Below are positions 19,176 to 28,132 of a stretch of DNA of 64,000 nucleotides, piece by piece; position 1 is the first letter of the stretch, and every line of letters begins with the position of its first letter. The stretch spans positions 1 to 64,000 of the forward strand of contig NZ_JAIUZY010000009.1 of assembly GCF_020171625.1 (NCBI RefSeq), in the 5' to 3' direction. The translations under genes were made by a program, and so were the position numbers. The notes under the pieces were generated by a model. That model saw only the letters and a list, made by a program, of their open reading frames with translations. It was not told where the DNA came from and searched no databases. This DNA is from Salipiger bermudensis. GTDB lineage: Bacteria > Pseudomonadota > Alphaproteobacteria > Rhodobacterales > Rhodobacteraceae.

Positions 19176-20723
19176 ATGAAACCCATCCGCCTGATCTCGG
19201 GCATTCTCACCGTCGGCTTCTGGACGCTGGCCAGCCGTGTGCTGGGCGTCGCGCGAGAAATCCTGATCCTCGCCTATATCGGACCCGGCCCGCTGATGGA
19301 CGCGTTTGTGGCCGCGTTCCGTCTGCCCAACATGTTTCGCAGGTTCTTTGCCGAGGGCGCCTTCAATGCCGCTTTCGTGCCGATCTTTTCCAAGAAATAC
19401 GAGGGCGACGAGGACCCGCTGCGCTTTGCGCGCGACGCGCTGAACGGGCTGGCCTTCGTGCTGCTGATCCTGAGCGCGCTGGCGCTGATCTTCATGCCGG
19501 CGCTGGTCTATGCCACCGCCGGCGGCTTTGCCGGCGACGCGCGCTTCGAGCTGACCGTGGGCTTTGGGAGGATCATCTTTCCCTACATCCTGTTCATCTC
19601 GCTGGCGGCGCTGTTTTCGGGCGCCCTGAACGCCACCGGACACTTTGCCGCCGCCGCCGCGGCGCCGGTGCTGCTGAACATCTTCGTCATCATCGCCATG
19701 GTCGTGGCGGCGGTGATCGGCGGCGACGTGATCCAGTGGCTGGTCTGGACGATCCCCTTCGCCGGCGTGGCGCAGCTGGTGCTGGTCTGGGTCGCGGCAG
19801 AGCGCGCCGGGGTGAAGGTGCGCCCCGGCCTGCCGCGCCTCACGCCCGACATGAAGCGGCTGGTGCGCGTGGCGGTGCCCGCAGGGCTCGCGGGCGGGGT
19901 GATGCAGATCAACCTGCTGGTCGGCCAGCAGGTGGCCTCGCAATTCGACAAGGCGGTGGGCTGGCTCTACGCCGCCGACCGGCTCTACCAGCTGCCGCTG
20001 GGCGTGGTCGGCATCGCGGTGGGCATCGTGCTGCTGCCTGACCTGTCACGCCGGCTCAAGGCCTCGGACGATGCCGGCGCCCGGCACGCGTTTTCCCGCG
20101 CGGGGGAGATGGCGCTGGCGCTGACGATCCCGGCGGCGGTGGCCCTGACGGTGATCCCCCTGCCGATGGTATCGGTGCTTTTCGAGCGCGGCGCGACCTC
20201 GGCAGATGACAGTGCCGCCATCGCGCTGGCGGTGGCGATCTACGGGCTCGGCCTGCCGGCCTTCGTGCTGCAGAAGGTGCTGCAGCCGGTGTTCTTCGCC
20301 CGCGAGGACACCCGGACGCCGTTCCGCTACGCGGTCTGGTCGATGGTGGTCAACGCCGCCATCGCGGTGGGGCTCGCGCCGCTGATCGGCTGGATCGCCC
20401 CGGCCATCGCCACCACCGTCGCGGGCTGGGTCATGGTGCTGATGCTGGGCATCGGCGGACGCCGCCTCGGCGACGCCGCGCGCTTCGACGCCCGCTTCCG
20501 TCGGCGCATCTGGGGCATCCTCGCCGCCTCCATCCTGATGGGCGCGATTCTGTGGGGAACCTATCTGCTGCTCGACCCGTTGCTGCATAGAGACTACTGG
20601 CGCTACCCGGCGCTCGTTTTGCTGCTTGCCGTCGGCATGGTGTCCTACGGCGTCGCAGGACAGCTGCTGGGAGCCTTCAGACTGGCCGACTTCAAAGCGG
20701 CGCTGCGACGCAAACGGGCCTGA
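19176..20723 (+). CDS. murJ: Lipid II flippase MurJ (MviN)
   Basis: A 515-aa integral membrane protein of the MOP superfamily that flips lipid II across the inner membrane for peptidoglycan synthesis. The N-terminus SGILTVGFWTLASRVLGVAR, the motif GPGPLMDAFVAAFRLPNMFR and RRFFAEGAFNAAFVPIF are diagnostic. Around 14 hydrophobic segments fit. The ATG at 19176 is chosen because the protein-like sequence starts there; the frame stays open upstream to 19023 but is Arg/Ser-rich noise. It is an essential gene in most bacteria. Divergent from xylB. Confidence 0.95.
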   Translation: MKPIRLISGILTVGFWTLASRVLGVAREILILAYIGPGPLMDAFVAAFRLPNMFRRFFAEGAFNAAFVPIFSKKYEGDEDPLRFARDALNGLAFVLLILSALALIFMPALVYATAGGFAGDARFELTVGFGRIIFPYILFISLAALFSGALNATGHFAAAAAAPVLLNIFVIIAMVVAAVIGGDVIQWLVWTIPFAGVAQLVLVWVAAERAGVKVRPGLPRLTPDMKRLVRVAVPAGLAGGVMQINLLVGQQVASQFDKAVGWLYAADRLYQLPLGVVGIAVGIVLLPDLSRRLKASDDAGARHAFSRAGEMALALTIPAAVALTVIPLPMVSVLFERGATSADDSAAIALAVAIYGLGLPAFVLQKVLQPVFFAREDTRTPFRYAVWSMVVNAAIAVGLAPLIGWIAPAIATTVAGWVMVLMLGIGGRRLGDAARFDARFRRRIWGILAASILMGAILWGTYLLLDPLLHRDYWRYPALVLLLAVGMVSYGVAGQLLGAFRLADFKAALRRKRA

Positions 20724-20758
20724 AAGGGTCCTGGCAACGGACCTTGCACGGACGGAAA

Positions 20759-22246
20759 ATGACACTGACCTCTCTTATCACGGCTGCCGAAGGCTTCCCC
20801 GCGCTCGAGAGGCTCGCGGCTTCTGCGCAGCATGAGCTGGTGATGTCGTTCCGGATCCTAGATCCGGACACCCGGCTTCGCGCGCCCGAGCTGAAAGAGC
20901 GCGGTCTGGAGACATGGGCCGACCTCCTGGCGATGCTGGCGAAGCGGGGCGTGAAGATCCGCATGGTCCTGTCGGATTTCGACCCGATCTTCGCCTCGGA
21001 CCTGCACCGGCTGGCCTGGCGCTCGGCCAGCGGCTTCGCCTCCGCCGTGGAGGGCGACGTGCAGATCGTCTGCGCCCCGCACGGGCAGATGGCAGGCCCG
21101 GTCTGGCGCCTGTTCATGCGCGGACGCATCGCCCGGATGCTGAACAAGCTGCGCTCCGAAGAGAGCGGGAAGCTCACCCCGGTGCAGCGCGCGCTGCTCA
21201 AAGGACCGGCGCGGCTGCGCCCGGTAACCATCCACCAGAAATTCGCCGTCGCCGACAACGCCCGCTGCATCATCGGCGGGCTCGACATCAACGAGCGCCG
21301 CTACGACACGCCCGAGCACGACCGGCCGCCGGAAGAGACTTGGCATGACGTCTCGATGCAGGTCGATGACCCGGATTTCTCTGCCGCGCTGCGGGTGCAC
21401 TTCTCGGACACTTGGAACGATGCGTTGGCCTGCGGCGTCTCCTGCATCGGTGACGGCGCCGAGGAGATGCCGGCCAAGACCCGACCGCAGCCGCCCGCCG
21501 ACCTGCGCCTGATCCGCACCGTCTCCTCGCCCTGCCCCGGCCCGGCCCGGCTTGCGCCGCGCGCCAAGGTGCAGGATCACGAGAAGGCGCTGATCGCGAT
21601 GATCGGCGAGGCGCAGCATCATATCTATATCGAGACCCAGTTCCTGCGCCACCGACCCATCGTAGATGCGCTGGTCAAGGCGGCAGAGCGTGCGCCCGAG
21701 CTTCAGCTGGTGATCGTGCTGCCACCCGCCGCCGAGCGGGTGCTGTTCGACAGCGACATGGGCTGGGACGCGCGCCACGGCCACGGCCTGCAGACCGAAG
21801 CCGCGCACCGGCTGACCAAGGCCTATGCCGAGAACCTCGCCATGGTTTCGCCCGGGCAGTCGAAGCCCGCCAAGGACGGCGAGGCCGACGTGCTCCATTC
21901 GGGGCCGATCTACGTGCACTCCAAGGTCACGTTGGTCGATGACCGGGTCGGCATGGTGGGCTCGGCCAACCTCAACGGGCGCTCGATGCACTGGGACACC
22001 GAGGCCTCGGTGATGTTTCGCCGCCCCGAAGACGTGAAGGCCCTGCGCGATCGGCTTGCGGAAATCTGGCTTGGGCCGCGGCTCGGCGCGCAGAGCACCA
22101 CCTCGGCCCGCACTTGGCGGCAGGCGGCTCTGGCCAACGCCGCGGTGGAGCCGGCCGAGCGCGAGGGCTTCGTGCTGCCCTACCCCACGGCCAGCGGCAA
22201 GGATTTCTCGCGCCGCGTGCCGGTGCTGCCCGACGACATGTTCTAA
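20759..22246 (+). CDS. Phospholipase D/cardiolipin synthase-like protein with two HKD motifs
   Basis: A 495-aa PLD-superfamily enzyme. Two complete HxKxxxxD motifs are present: H159/K161/D166 (IHQKFAVAD) and H387/K389/D394 (VHSKVTLVD), each followed by a Gly-Gly/Gly-Ser turn (GGLDIN, GSANLN). There is no signal peptide or obvious membrane helix, so a cytoplasmic or membrane-peripheral enzyme is expected. Family members hydrolyse phospholipids or transfer phosphatidyl groups; specificity cannot be read from sequence. An in-frame TTG at 20744 is an alternative start, but ATG 20759 is preferred. It follows murJ by 35 bp and may be co-transcribed with it, then ends in a strong hairpin. Confidence 0.88.
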   Translation: MTLTSLITAAEGFPALERLAASAQHELVMSFRILDPDTRLRAPELKERGLETWADLLAMLAKRGVKIRMVLSDFDPIFASDLHRLAWRSASGFASAVEGDVQIVCAPHGQMAGPVWRLFMRGRIARMLNKLRSEESGKLTPVQRALLKGPARLRPVTIHQKFAVADNARCIIGGLDINERRYDTPEHDRPPEETWHDVSMQVDDPDFSAALRVHFSDTWNDALACGVSCIGDGAEEMPAKTRPQPPADLRLIRTVSSPCPGPARLAPRAKVQDHEKALIAMIGEAQHHIYIETQFLRHRPIVDALVKAAERAPELQLVIVLPPAAERVLFDSDMGWDARHGHGLQTEAAHRLTKAYAENLAMVSPGQSKPAKDGEADVLHSGPIYVHSKVTLVDDRVGMVGSANLNGRSMHWDTEASVMFRRPEDVKALRDRLAEIWLGPRLGAQSTTSARTWRQAALANAAVEPAEREGFVLPYPTASGKDFSRRVPVLPDDMF

Positions 22247-22250
22247 TCGC

Positions 22251-22276
22251 GCTGCGCCGCCCAGTTGCGGCGCAGC
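22251..22276 (+). terminator. Strong GC hairpin after the PLD gene
   Basis: GCTGCGCCGC and GCGGCGCAGC form a perfect 10-bp stem with a CCAGTT loop, starting 4 bp after the stop codon and followed by GTCTCTT. It lies between convergent genes and could act in both directions. Confidence 0.65.
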
Positions 22277-22301
22277 GTCTCTTCCGACTGCGCTGCCCCG
22301 C

Positions 22302-22988
22302 TCAGTTGCGGCGCAACTTCTCGAGCAGCCGCGACCAGCCGCCCGGCACCAGCAGCAGCGTCAGCGTGAAGCCGGTGGCGAAGCCGGCGATATCGGCCAC
22401 CCAGTCCTTGCTACCGCCGAAAATCAGCCCGAAGACCAACTGAATCGCCACCAGCATCCCGATCAGCGAGAACGCCCGCACCTGCTGGGCTCCCATCTGT
22501 CCCAGACGCAGCCAGAGCAGGTAGGTGAAGCCGCCAATCAAACCGTAGACCGCCGGAAAGGCCCCGATCAGCGGGACCTGCGTATCGACGATTAGCCCGT
22601 AGGCCAGCGCGCCGGCAAAAGTCGAGGCGAAGAAGATCACCACCGTGCGCAGCGATCCCAGCGCCTCGGCCACCATCTTGCCCATCGCCAGCAGCATGAC
22701 CCCGGCAAAGAGCGCATGGGTGAAGTTCGCGTGGACGAAGGCATAGCTGAAGAAGCGCACGAGGTGCCCGGCGGGGAACTCTCCCGTCGACAGCATCCAG
22801 CGCAGCACCTGCCCGAAGAAGGCGAAGCGCTCCATCGCCTCGAGCCGCCAGCCCAAGGCCGAGGGCCCGCCGATCAGCCCGTAGGCGCCCAGAGAGAAGG
22901 CGGCCTCGACGCCCACGACGACGATGAACAGCGCCATGACCACCGGCGGTACCGGATTGAGGGGCGGTTCGTTATGCGGATGCACCAT
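22302..22988 (-). CDS. Rhomboid-family membrane protein lacking the catalytic Ser and His (pseudoprotease)
   Basis: A 228-aa polytopic protein with the six-helix rhomboid layout. [20 protein letters not shown] (residues 84-103) matches rhomboid helix 2, including its two histidines, although the following Asn of active enzymes is Ala here. In helix 4 the GxSG motif is replaced by GAFP (142-145), so the nucleophile position is Phe144, and in helix 6 the catalytic His position reads Asp199 ([11 protein letters not shown]). The protein should not cleave substrates. It may bind or shuttle membrane proteins, as iRhoms do. ATG 22988 (MVHPHNEPP) is preferred; longer starts overlap the trpS promoter. 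It is divergent from trpS. The fold is confident, the role unknown. Confidence 0.85.
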   Translation of the reverse strand: MVHPHNEPPLNPVPPVVMALFIVVVGVEAAFSLGAYGLIGGPSALGWRLEAMERFAFFGQVLRWMLSTGEFPAGHLVRFFSYAFVHANFTHALFAGVMLLAMGKMVAEALGSLRTVVIFFASTFAGALAYGLIVDTQVPLIGAFPAVYGLIGGFTYLLWLRLGQMGAQQVRAFSLIGMLVAIQLVFGLIFGGSKDWVADIAGFATGFTLTLLLVPGGWSRLLEKLRRN

Positions 22989-23065
22989 TGGCGGGCTCTT
23001 TCTTGACGGCATGTCGGGGCATGGGTAAGCCAGCCCCACCCGAATTTCCAGACGGAGTTGAGCCC

Positions 23066-24100
23066 ATGTCCGAGGCGGCCCAGAACAATCCCGCCTTCAC
23101 CCCGCGCGTGTTTTCCGGAATCCAGCCTTCCGGAGGCCTGACGCTCGGCAATTATCTCGGCGCGATGAAGCGCTTCTTGGACATGCAGGGAAGCGGCATC
23201 GAGACGATCTACTGCGTCGTCGACATGCACGCGATCACCGTCTGGCAGGATCCCGAGGCGCTCCGGAAGCAGACCCGCGAGCTGACCGCCGGCTATCTCG
23301 CCGCCGGGCTCGACCCGACGAAGTCGATCCTGTTCAACCAGAGCCAGGTGCCCGAGCACGCGCAGCTGGCGTGGATCTTCAACTGCGTCGCGCGTCTGGG
23401 CTGGATGAACCGGATGACCCAGTTCAAGGACAAGGCCGGCAAGAACGCCGAGAAGGCCTCGCTGGGGCTTTATGCCTATCCCGCGCTGATGGCCGCCGAC
23501 ATTCTGCTCTACCACGCCACCCAGGTGCCCGTGGGCGAGGACCAGAAGCAGCACGTGGAGCTGACCCGCGACATCGCGGCGAAGTTCAACCACGACTACG
23601 GCACCGAGTTCTTCCCGATGACCGAGCCGGTGATCGAAGGCGCGGCCACACGGGTGATGAGCCTGCGCGACGGCTCGAAGAAGATGTCGAAGTCCGACCC
23701 CTCGGACGCAAGCCGCATCAACATGACCGACGATGCCGATGCCATCGCAAAGAAGATCCGCAAGGCCAAGACCGATCCCGAGCCCCTGCCGTCGGAGCCG
23801 GCGGGTCTTGCCGAGCGTCCCGAAGCGCGCAACCTCGTCAATATCTACGCGGCACTCTCCGAGCAGTCGGTCGACGCGGTGATGGCGGATGTGGGCGGCA
23901 AGGCGTTCTCGGAATTCAAGCCGATGCTGGCGGATCTCGCGGTGGCCAAGCTCGCGCCGATTTCGACCGAGATGGCCCGCTACATGGAAGACCCGGCCGA
24001 GATCGACCGGATCCTTGCCGATGGCGCATCGCGCGCCCGCAAGATCGCCGCACCGATCCTGAAGAAGACCTACGAGATCGTCGGCATGGTGGGCGCCTGA
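23066..24100 (+). CDS. trpS: Tryptophan--tRNA ligase
   Basis: A 344-aa class I aminoacyl-tRNA synthetase that charges tRNA-Trp. The HIGH-equivalent is [13 protein letters not shown] (about residues 21-33), and the KMSKS loop is [10 protein letters not shown]. Between them are the tryptophan-specific [15 protein letters not shown] segment and the [14 protein letters not shown] region. Length is that of bacterial TrpRS. ATG 23066 has GGAG upstream; the frame is open back to 22988 (TTG) but without protein-like content. Confidence 0.96.
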   Translation: MSEAAQNNPAFTPRVFSGIQPSGGLTLGNYLGAMKRFLDMQGSGIETIYCVVDMHAITVWQDPEALRKQTRELTAGYLAAGLDPTKSILFNQSQVPEHAQLAWIFNCVARLGWMNRMTQFKDKAGKNAEKASLGLYAYPALMAADILLYHATQVPVGEDQKQHVELTRDIAAKFNHDYGTEFFPMTEPVIEGAATRVMSLRDGSKKMSKSDPSDASRINMTDDADAIAKKIRKAKTDPEPLPSEPAGLAERPEARNLVNIYAALSEQSVDAVMADVGGKAFSEFKPMLADLAVAKLAPISTEMARYMEDPAEIDRILADGASRARKIAAPILKKTYEIVGMVGA

Positions 24101-24178
24101 GCCCACCTTTCTTCAAGCGGGCGGGCGCCTGAGCTCACTTGACCACGTGCGCTGGCGACAGGCGCTAACGGACCGCCC

Positions 24179-24204
24179 GAAGATTTTTCCTCCGAAAAAT
24201 CTTC
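24179..24204. repeat. Palindromic hairpin of the AAGATTTTTC family
   Basis: GAAGATTTTTC and GAAAAATCTTC form a perfect 11-bp stem with a CTCC loop, between the convergent trpS and downstream minus-strand gene. Nearly the same palindrome recurs at 49509-49533 and 58553-58576, each next to a gene end. A bidirectional terminator role is plausible because the stem itself carries a T5/A5 stretch. Confidence 0.75.
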
Positions 24205-24219
24205 CCCCAGGGGTGATGC

Positions 24220-24245
24220 GAAGAGTTTTCGGACGAAAACTCTTC
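24220..24245. repeat. Second palindromic hairpin (AAGAGTTTTC variant)
   Basis: GAAGAGTTTTC and GAAAACTCTTC form a perfect 11-bp stem with loop GGAC, 15 bp after the previous hairpin and 11 bp from the end of the next gene. It has the same architecture with a compensated base change, so the pairing itself appears to be conserved. Confidence 0.75.
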
Positions 24246-24256
24246 GTGCCCTGCCC

Positions 24257-24883
24257 TCAGCCCTGAACCGCGATCCGGGCCGAGAGCCGCAGCGCATGGC
24301 TGGCGTCGCGCGCCTGCGCCGGCATCACCGGATCGTAGGCAGCCCGCAGGAGCGCGCCGATCTCGGGGCGCAGCACGACGCGGCCATCCTCGAGCACGCC
24401 CAGCGCCGAGCGCTCGGCAAAGGCGCGCTCGGACCAGAGCAGCATCACCTGCACCACCTGCGCCAGCGCCAGTTCCTCGACGGGCTGCGCCGCCAGCGGC
24501 TCGTCGACCCGCAGGAACACGAACGCCGCCTTGATCGCGCCCTGCTGGTCGAAGCGAAAGGCCCGGTACTGGTTCGCATTCGCCGCCTGTAGCTTCTCCA
24601 CCAGCGGCTCGAGATCCTCGATCAGCCGCCCGAGGTCGGGCACCTCGCGCAGCTCGGCCCAGTCGCGGAATAAGAACACCATGACATTCGCACCAAGCTC
24701 GGGATCGGTCTCGGCCATCTTGGCACCGGCCAGCGCGCAGACCGCCTCGAAGGCCCCCTTGATGACCGACAAGGTCTCGTCCTCGACCCCGAACACGATC
24801 GGCACCAGCGGCCGCCCCCAGCGGGCGCAGAGGTAGCTTCCGTCATTGCGGGTGAAGAGCGGTTCGATCTCCTGCGGCTGCAT
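24257..24883 (-). CDS. Conserved hypothetical protein
   Basis: A 208-aa soluble protein with no signal peptide, membrane helix or motif that I recognise. It has an alternating alpha/beta look (GSYLCARWGRPLVPIVFGVE, ANVMVFLFRDWAELREVPDL, YRAFRFDQQGAIKAAFVFLR) and hydrophobic helices near VVQVMLLWSERAFAERSALG. The regular codon usage and good third-position bias support a real gene. It is followed by the twin palindromes that probably end its transcript, and an EamA exporter gene lies 78 bp upstream on the same strand side. Function unknown. Confidence 0.7.
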   Translation of the reverse strand: MQPQEIEPLFTRNDGSYLCARWGRPLVPIVFGVEDETLSVIKGAFEAVCALAGAKMAETDPELGANVMVFLFRDWAELREVPDLGRLIEDLEPLVEKLQAANANQYRAFRFDQQGAIKAAFVFLRVDEPLAAQPVEELALAQVVQVMLLWSERAFAERSALGVLEDGRVVLRPEIGALLRAAYDPVMPAQARDASHALRLSARIAVQG

Positions 24884-24961
24884 GTGGTCTCCTTGGATGG
24901 CAGTGGCGATGGCATTGGGCGCCGCGCTTATAGGGCAAGCGGGAGGGCGGTTGAACCCGGA

Positions 24962-25936
24962 TCAGCGCCGGCCCCAGAGCCTGCGCCGTCCGGGCGCCGG
25001 GCGTCCCGTCCTGCGCTCGCGCAGGAAGACGAAAAGCCCTGCCCCCACGATCAGCGCACACCCGACCCAGACATTCGCCCCGGGCCATTCCCCGAAGATC
25101 AGCCAGCCCCAGAGAATCGCCAGCGGCAGCCCGATATACTCGAACGGCGCAATCGTCGCCGCCGCCGCCAGCCGGTAGGCGGAGCTTAGTGCGTAGCCCA
25201 CGAAGCCCGACAGCGTCCCAAGCGCCAGCAGCACCAGCGCATCATGCCCGCTGGGCATCACCCACGGGCGCAGCAGAAAGCGCAGCGCCTCGCTCTCGAC
25301 ACGGTCGGCATAGCGCCCGTCGCCCGCCACCAGCCAGAAGCCGAAGGCCACGACGAGGAAGGTCGCCTGCAGGTAGACAGCCAGCGCCGAGGCCCGCGTG
25401 GTCAGCCCCAGCCGCCGGGTCAGCACCTGCAGCATGGCGTAAAAGAACGCCGCGATCACCGGCAGCAGCAGCACTAGGCGCGACACCTCGAGATCGTCCT
25501 TCCACGGCTGCTGCATCACCAGCGCCCCGAGAAAGCCGACCACCACCGCTGCCAGCCGCAGCGGCCCGACCTTTTCGCCAAGGAACGGGATCGAGAGCAA
25601 CGTGATGAACAGCGGCGCCACGAAGAACAGCGCCGTGACCTGCGCCAGCGACAGCACCGCGAACGCGGCGTAGAAGGTCATGTTGGCAAGCACCACCAGC
25701 AGGCCGCGCAGCATGTGCAGCACCGGCGTCTTGGTGCGCAGGAGATGCCAGCCGCCCTCGAGCTTCACCAGCGTCAGGGTGATCAGCAGACCGATGCCCG
25801 CCCGCGCCGCGACGATCTCGTGCAGCGGGTAGTCGCCCGAGAGCAGCTTGATCAGCATGTCGTTGACCGAGATCGCGGCGACGCCGAAGCAGATGAAGGC
25901 AATGCCCAGCCCGGGACGGTCGGAAAGCGTGTTCAT
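24962..25936 (-). CDS. EamA-family (DMT) transporter
   Basis: A 324-aa inner-membrane protein with two EamA repeats and ten expected helices. The first repeat starts FICFGVAAISVNDMLIKLLS, and the second ends FEYIGLPLAILWGWLIFGEW (the typical last-helix Pro/Gly motif). A short basic tail (RRTGRPAPGRRR) is cytoplasmic. Members export amino acids, purines or other metabolites; S-adenosylmethionine and drug uptake are also known. Start at ATG 25936 (MNTLSDRPG); the frame is open to 25978 without support. The substrate cannot be told. Confidence 0.88.
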   Translation of the reverse strand: MNTLSDRPGLGIAFICFGVAAISVNDMLIKLLSGDYPLHEIVAARAGIGLLITLTLVKLEGGWHLLRTKTPVLHMLRGLLVVLANMTFYAAFAVLSLAQVTALFFVAPLFITLLSIPFLGEKVGPLRLAAVVVGFLGALVMQQPWKDDLEVSRLVLLLPVIAAFFYAMLQVLTRRLGLTTRASALAVYLQATFLVVAFGFWLVAGDGRYADRVESEALRFLLRPWVMPSGHDALVLLALGTLSGFVGYALSSAYRLAAAATIAPFEYIGLPLAILWGWLIFGEWPGANVWVGCALIVGAGLFVFLRERRTGRPAPGRRRLWGRR

Positions 25937-26175
25937 GGCCAGAGTGCTAGTGTGGCGCGGCGGGCGGCACCAGCGCAAAGCGCGCGCTCAGGGCCGGGAT
26001 CTGCGCCCCGGGGGCATTGGCCTCCCGCCGCCCGCCAGAGGTTCGGGTCCTGACCTGCACGCAGAGCCGCACAGGATGCCCCAAACGCACAGGGGGGCCT
26101 GCGCGCGCGCACGTTGTGTTGCGGCGCGGACAGGCTAGGTTCCGCCCTCAGGACGACAGGACAGGAGGGACCGCG

Positions 26176-27108
26176 ATGGCGATGGTCGAACTGCGGCAGG
26201 TCCGCAAGGTCTATGACAGTGGGTTCGAGGCGCTCAAGGGCGTCGATCTCGAGATCGAAAAGGGCGAGATCCTCGCCCTGCTCGGCCCCAACGGCGCCGG
26301 CAAGACGACGCTGATCTCCACCGTCTGCGGGTTGGTGATGCCGAGCTCGGGCAGCCTGAAGGTGGGCGGGCACGACGTGGTGAACGACTACCGCGCGGCG
26401 CGCTCGCTGATCGGGCTGGTGCCGCAGGAGATCAGCCTCGAGCCCTTCGAGAAGGTCGACAACGCCGTGCGCCTGTCGCGCGGGCTGTTCGGCAAGCCCC
26501 GCAACGACGCGTTGATCGAGGAGATCCTCCGCCGCCTGTCGCTCTGGGACAAGCGCAACACGCCGATCCGGGCGCTCTCGGGGGGCATGAAGCGCCGGGT
26601 TCTGATCGCCAAGGCGTTGAGCCACGAGCCCGACGTCCTGTTTCTCGACGAGCCCACCGCCGGCGTCGACGTCGAGCTGCGCCGCGACATGTGGGAGATC
26701 GTCGCCGACCTGAAGGCGCGCGGCGTCACCATCATCCTGACCACCCACTACATCGAAGAGGCCGAGGCCATCGCCGACCGCATCGGCGTCATCAATCACG
26801 GCGAGATCCTGCTGGTCGAAGAGAAGGCCAGCCTGATGAAACGTCTGGGCCGCAAGGAATTGCGCATCGAGCTGGCCGAGCCGGTCACGGCGCTGCCGGA
26901 CGCGCTTGCGGGCCGCAGCCTGCGCCTCGAAGAGGAGGGCCGCGTGCTGGTTTATGACTACGACACCACCGCCGAGCGCACCGGTCTGGCGAAGCTGATG
27001 GCCGAGCTCAGCGCCGCGGGTCTCAGCGTGCGCGATGTCGACACCCGCAAGAGCACTCTGGAAGACATCTTCGTCGATCTCGTCAAGCAACAGGAGGGCG
27101 CGGCATGA
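26176..27108 (+). CDS. ABC-2 type exporter, ATP-binding protein
   Basis: A 310-aa ATPase of the DrrA/CcmA-like class. Walker A is [13 protein letters not shown] (about residues 39-51), signature [15 protein letters not shown], Walker [13 protein letters not shown] and switch histidine [14 protein letters not shown]. The C-terminal 80 residues form the DUF4162-like extension found in this class. An ideal AGGAGGG precedes ATG 26176; an upstream frame extension to 26017 is ignored. It overlaps its permease by 4 bp. It powers export of an unknown hydrophobic compound or polysaccharide. Similar pairs (YadG/YadH) are widespread in proteobacteria. Confidence 0.93.
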   Translation: MAMVELRQVRKVYDSGFEALKGVDLEIEKGEILALLGPNGAGKTTLISTVCGLVMPSSGSLKVGGHDVVNDYRAARSLIGLVPQEISLEPFEKVDNAVRLSRGLFGKPRNDALIEEILRRLSLWDKRNTPIRALSGGMKRRVLIAKALSHEPDVLFLDEPTAGVDVELRRDMWEIVADLKARGVTIILTTHYIEEAEAIADRIGVINHGEILLVEEKASLMKRLGRKELRIELAEPVTALPDALAGRSLRLEEEGRVLVYDYDTTAERTGLAKLMAELSAAGLSVRDVDTRKSTLEDIFVDLVKQQEGAA

Positions 27109-27875
27109 GCGGCATGAACTGGCGCGGCATCTGGGCGATCTACCGGTTCGAGATGATGCGGTTCTTCCGCACCCTGCTGCAGAGCTTCGTCTCTCCGGTG
27201 ATCTCGACCTCGCTCTATTTCGTGGTCTTCGGCACCGCCATCGGCGGCCGCATCGATCAGGTCGAGGGCGTCAGCTACGGCGCCTTCATCGTGCCCGGTC
27301 TGATCATGCTGTCGGTGATCACGCAGGCAATCTCCAACGCCTCGTTCGGGATCTACTTTCCGAAGTTCATCGGCACGATCTACGAACTGCTCTCGGCGCC
27401 GCTGAACTTCCTCGAGATCGTCATCGGCTATGTCGGTGCCGCCGCCACCAAGGCGCTGTTCATCGGGGTGGTGATCCTTCTGACCGCGTCGTTCTTCGTC
27501 GACATCCAGATCCTGCACCCGCTGGCGATGGTGGCCTTCCTGCTGCTGACCTGCCTGAGCTTCGCGCTGCTGGGCTTCATCCTCGGGCTCTGGGCGGGCA
27601 ATTTCGAGCAACTGCAGCTGGTGCCGCTGCTGGTGGTGACGCCGCTGGTGTTCCTCGGCGGCTCGTTCTACTCGATCTCGATGCTGCCCCCGGCGTGGCA
27701 GACCGTGGCACTGTTCAACCCGGTGGTCTACCTGATCTCGGGCTTCCGCTGGGCCTTTTTCGGCATCGCCGACGTGCCGGTGGGGCTGAGCCTGCTGGCC
27801 ATCGCGGGCTTCACCCTGCTCTGCCTCGGGGTGATCTGGTGGATCTTCCGCACCGGCTGGCGGCTGCGCTCATGA
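27105..27875 (+). CDS. ABC-2 type exporter, permease (YadH-like)
   Basis: A 256-aa inner-membrane protein with six expected helices and the ABC2_membrane signature in its second half ([20 protein letters not shown], then [17 protein letters not shown]). N-terminal [20 protein letters not shown] is the cytoplasmic coupling helix. Its start overlaps the ATPase stop (ATGA). The pair resembles E. coli YadG/YadH. A GC-rich hairpin follows the stop. Substrate unknown. Confidence 0.92.
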   Translation: MSGMNWRGIWAIYRFEMMRFFRTLLQSFVSPVISTSLYFVVFGTAIGGRIDQVEGVSYGAFIVPGLIMLSVITQAISNASFGIYFPKFIGTIYELLSAPLNFLEIVIGYVGAAATKALFIGVVILLTASFFVDIQILHPLAMVAFLLLTCLSFALLGFILGLWAGNFEQLQLVPLLVVTPLVFLGGSFYSISMLPPAWQTVALFNPVVYLISGFRWAFFGIADVPVGLSLLAIAGFTLLCLGVIWWIFRTGWRLRS

Positions 27876-27879
27876 CGCG

Positions 27880-27909
27880 GCGCGCCGGCCGCTGATCCGG
27901 CCGGCGCGC
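27880..27909 (+). terminator. GC-rich hairpin after the ABC-2 operon
   Basis: GCGCGCCGGCC and GGCCGGCGCGC form a perfect 11-bp stem with an 8-nt loop, 4 bp after the permease stop codon. No T-tract follows, so pausing or Rho-aided ending is likelier than classic intrinsic termination. Confidence 0.5.
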
Positions 27910-28132
27910 GCAAGCACCCACAGACATCTCCCGGACGCCGGCGCCCCTGCGCCCGGTCCGGAGGCCCGAACAGACCGAGCCTCGGCGCGGTGATACAGAA
28001 CGGCCGGTCGGCCCCGCGTGAGGGCCCGGCCCGCTGCCATCATGGCGCTGACCTTGGACCGCACCGAGTGCTGTGCGCTGGCGCGCAACGCGCCGTCTCG
28101 CCAAGGGCCGCCAAACAGCCTATGGCTGTGAC

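Noticed and set aside
17438-20041. An 867-codon plus-strand open frame
   Set aside because: It is antisense to xylB and then out of frame with murJ, with Arg/Gly/Ala-rich noise and no domain. Both true genes are unambiguous.
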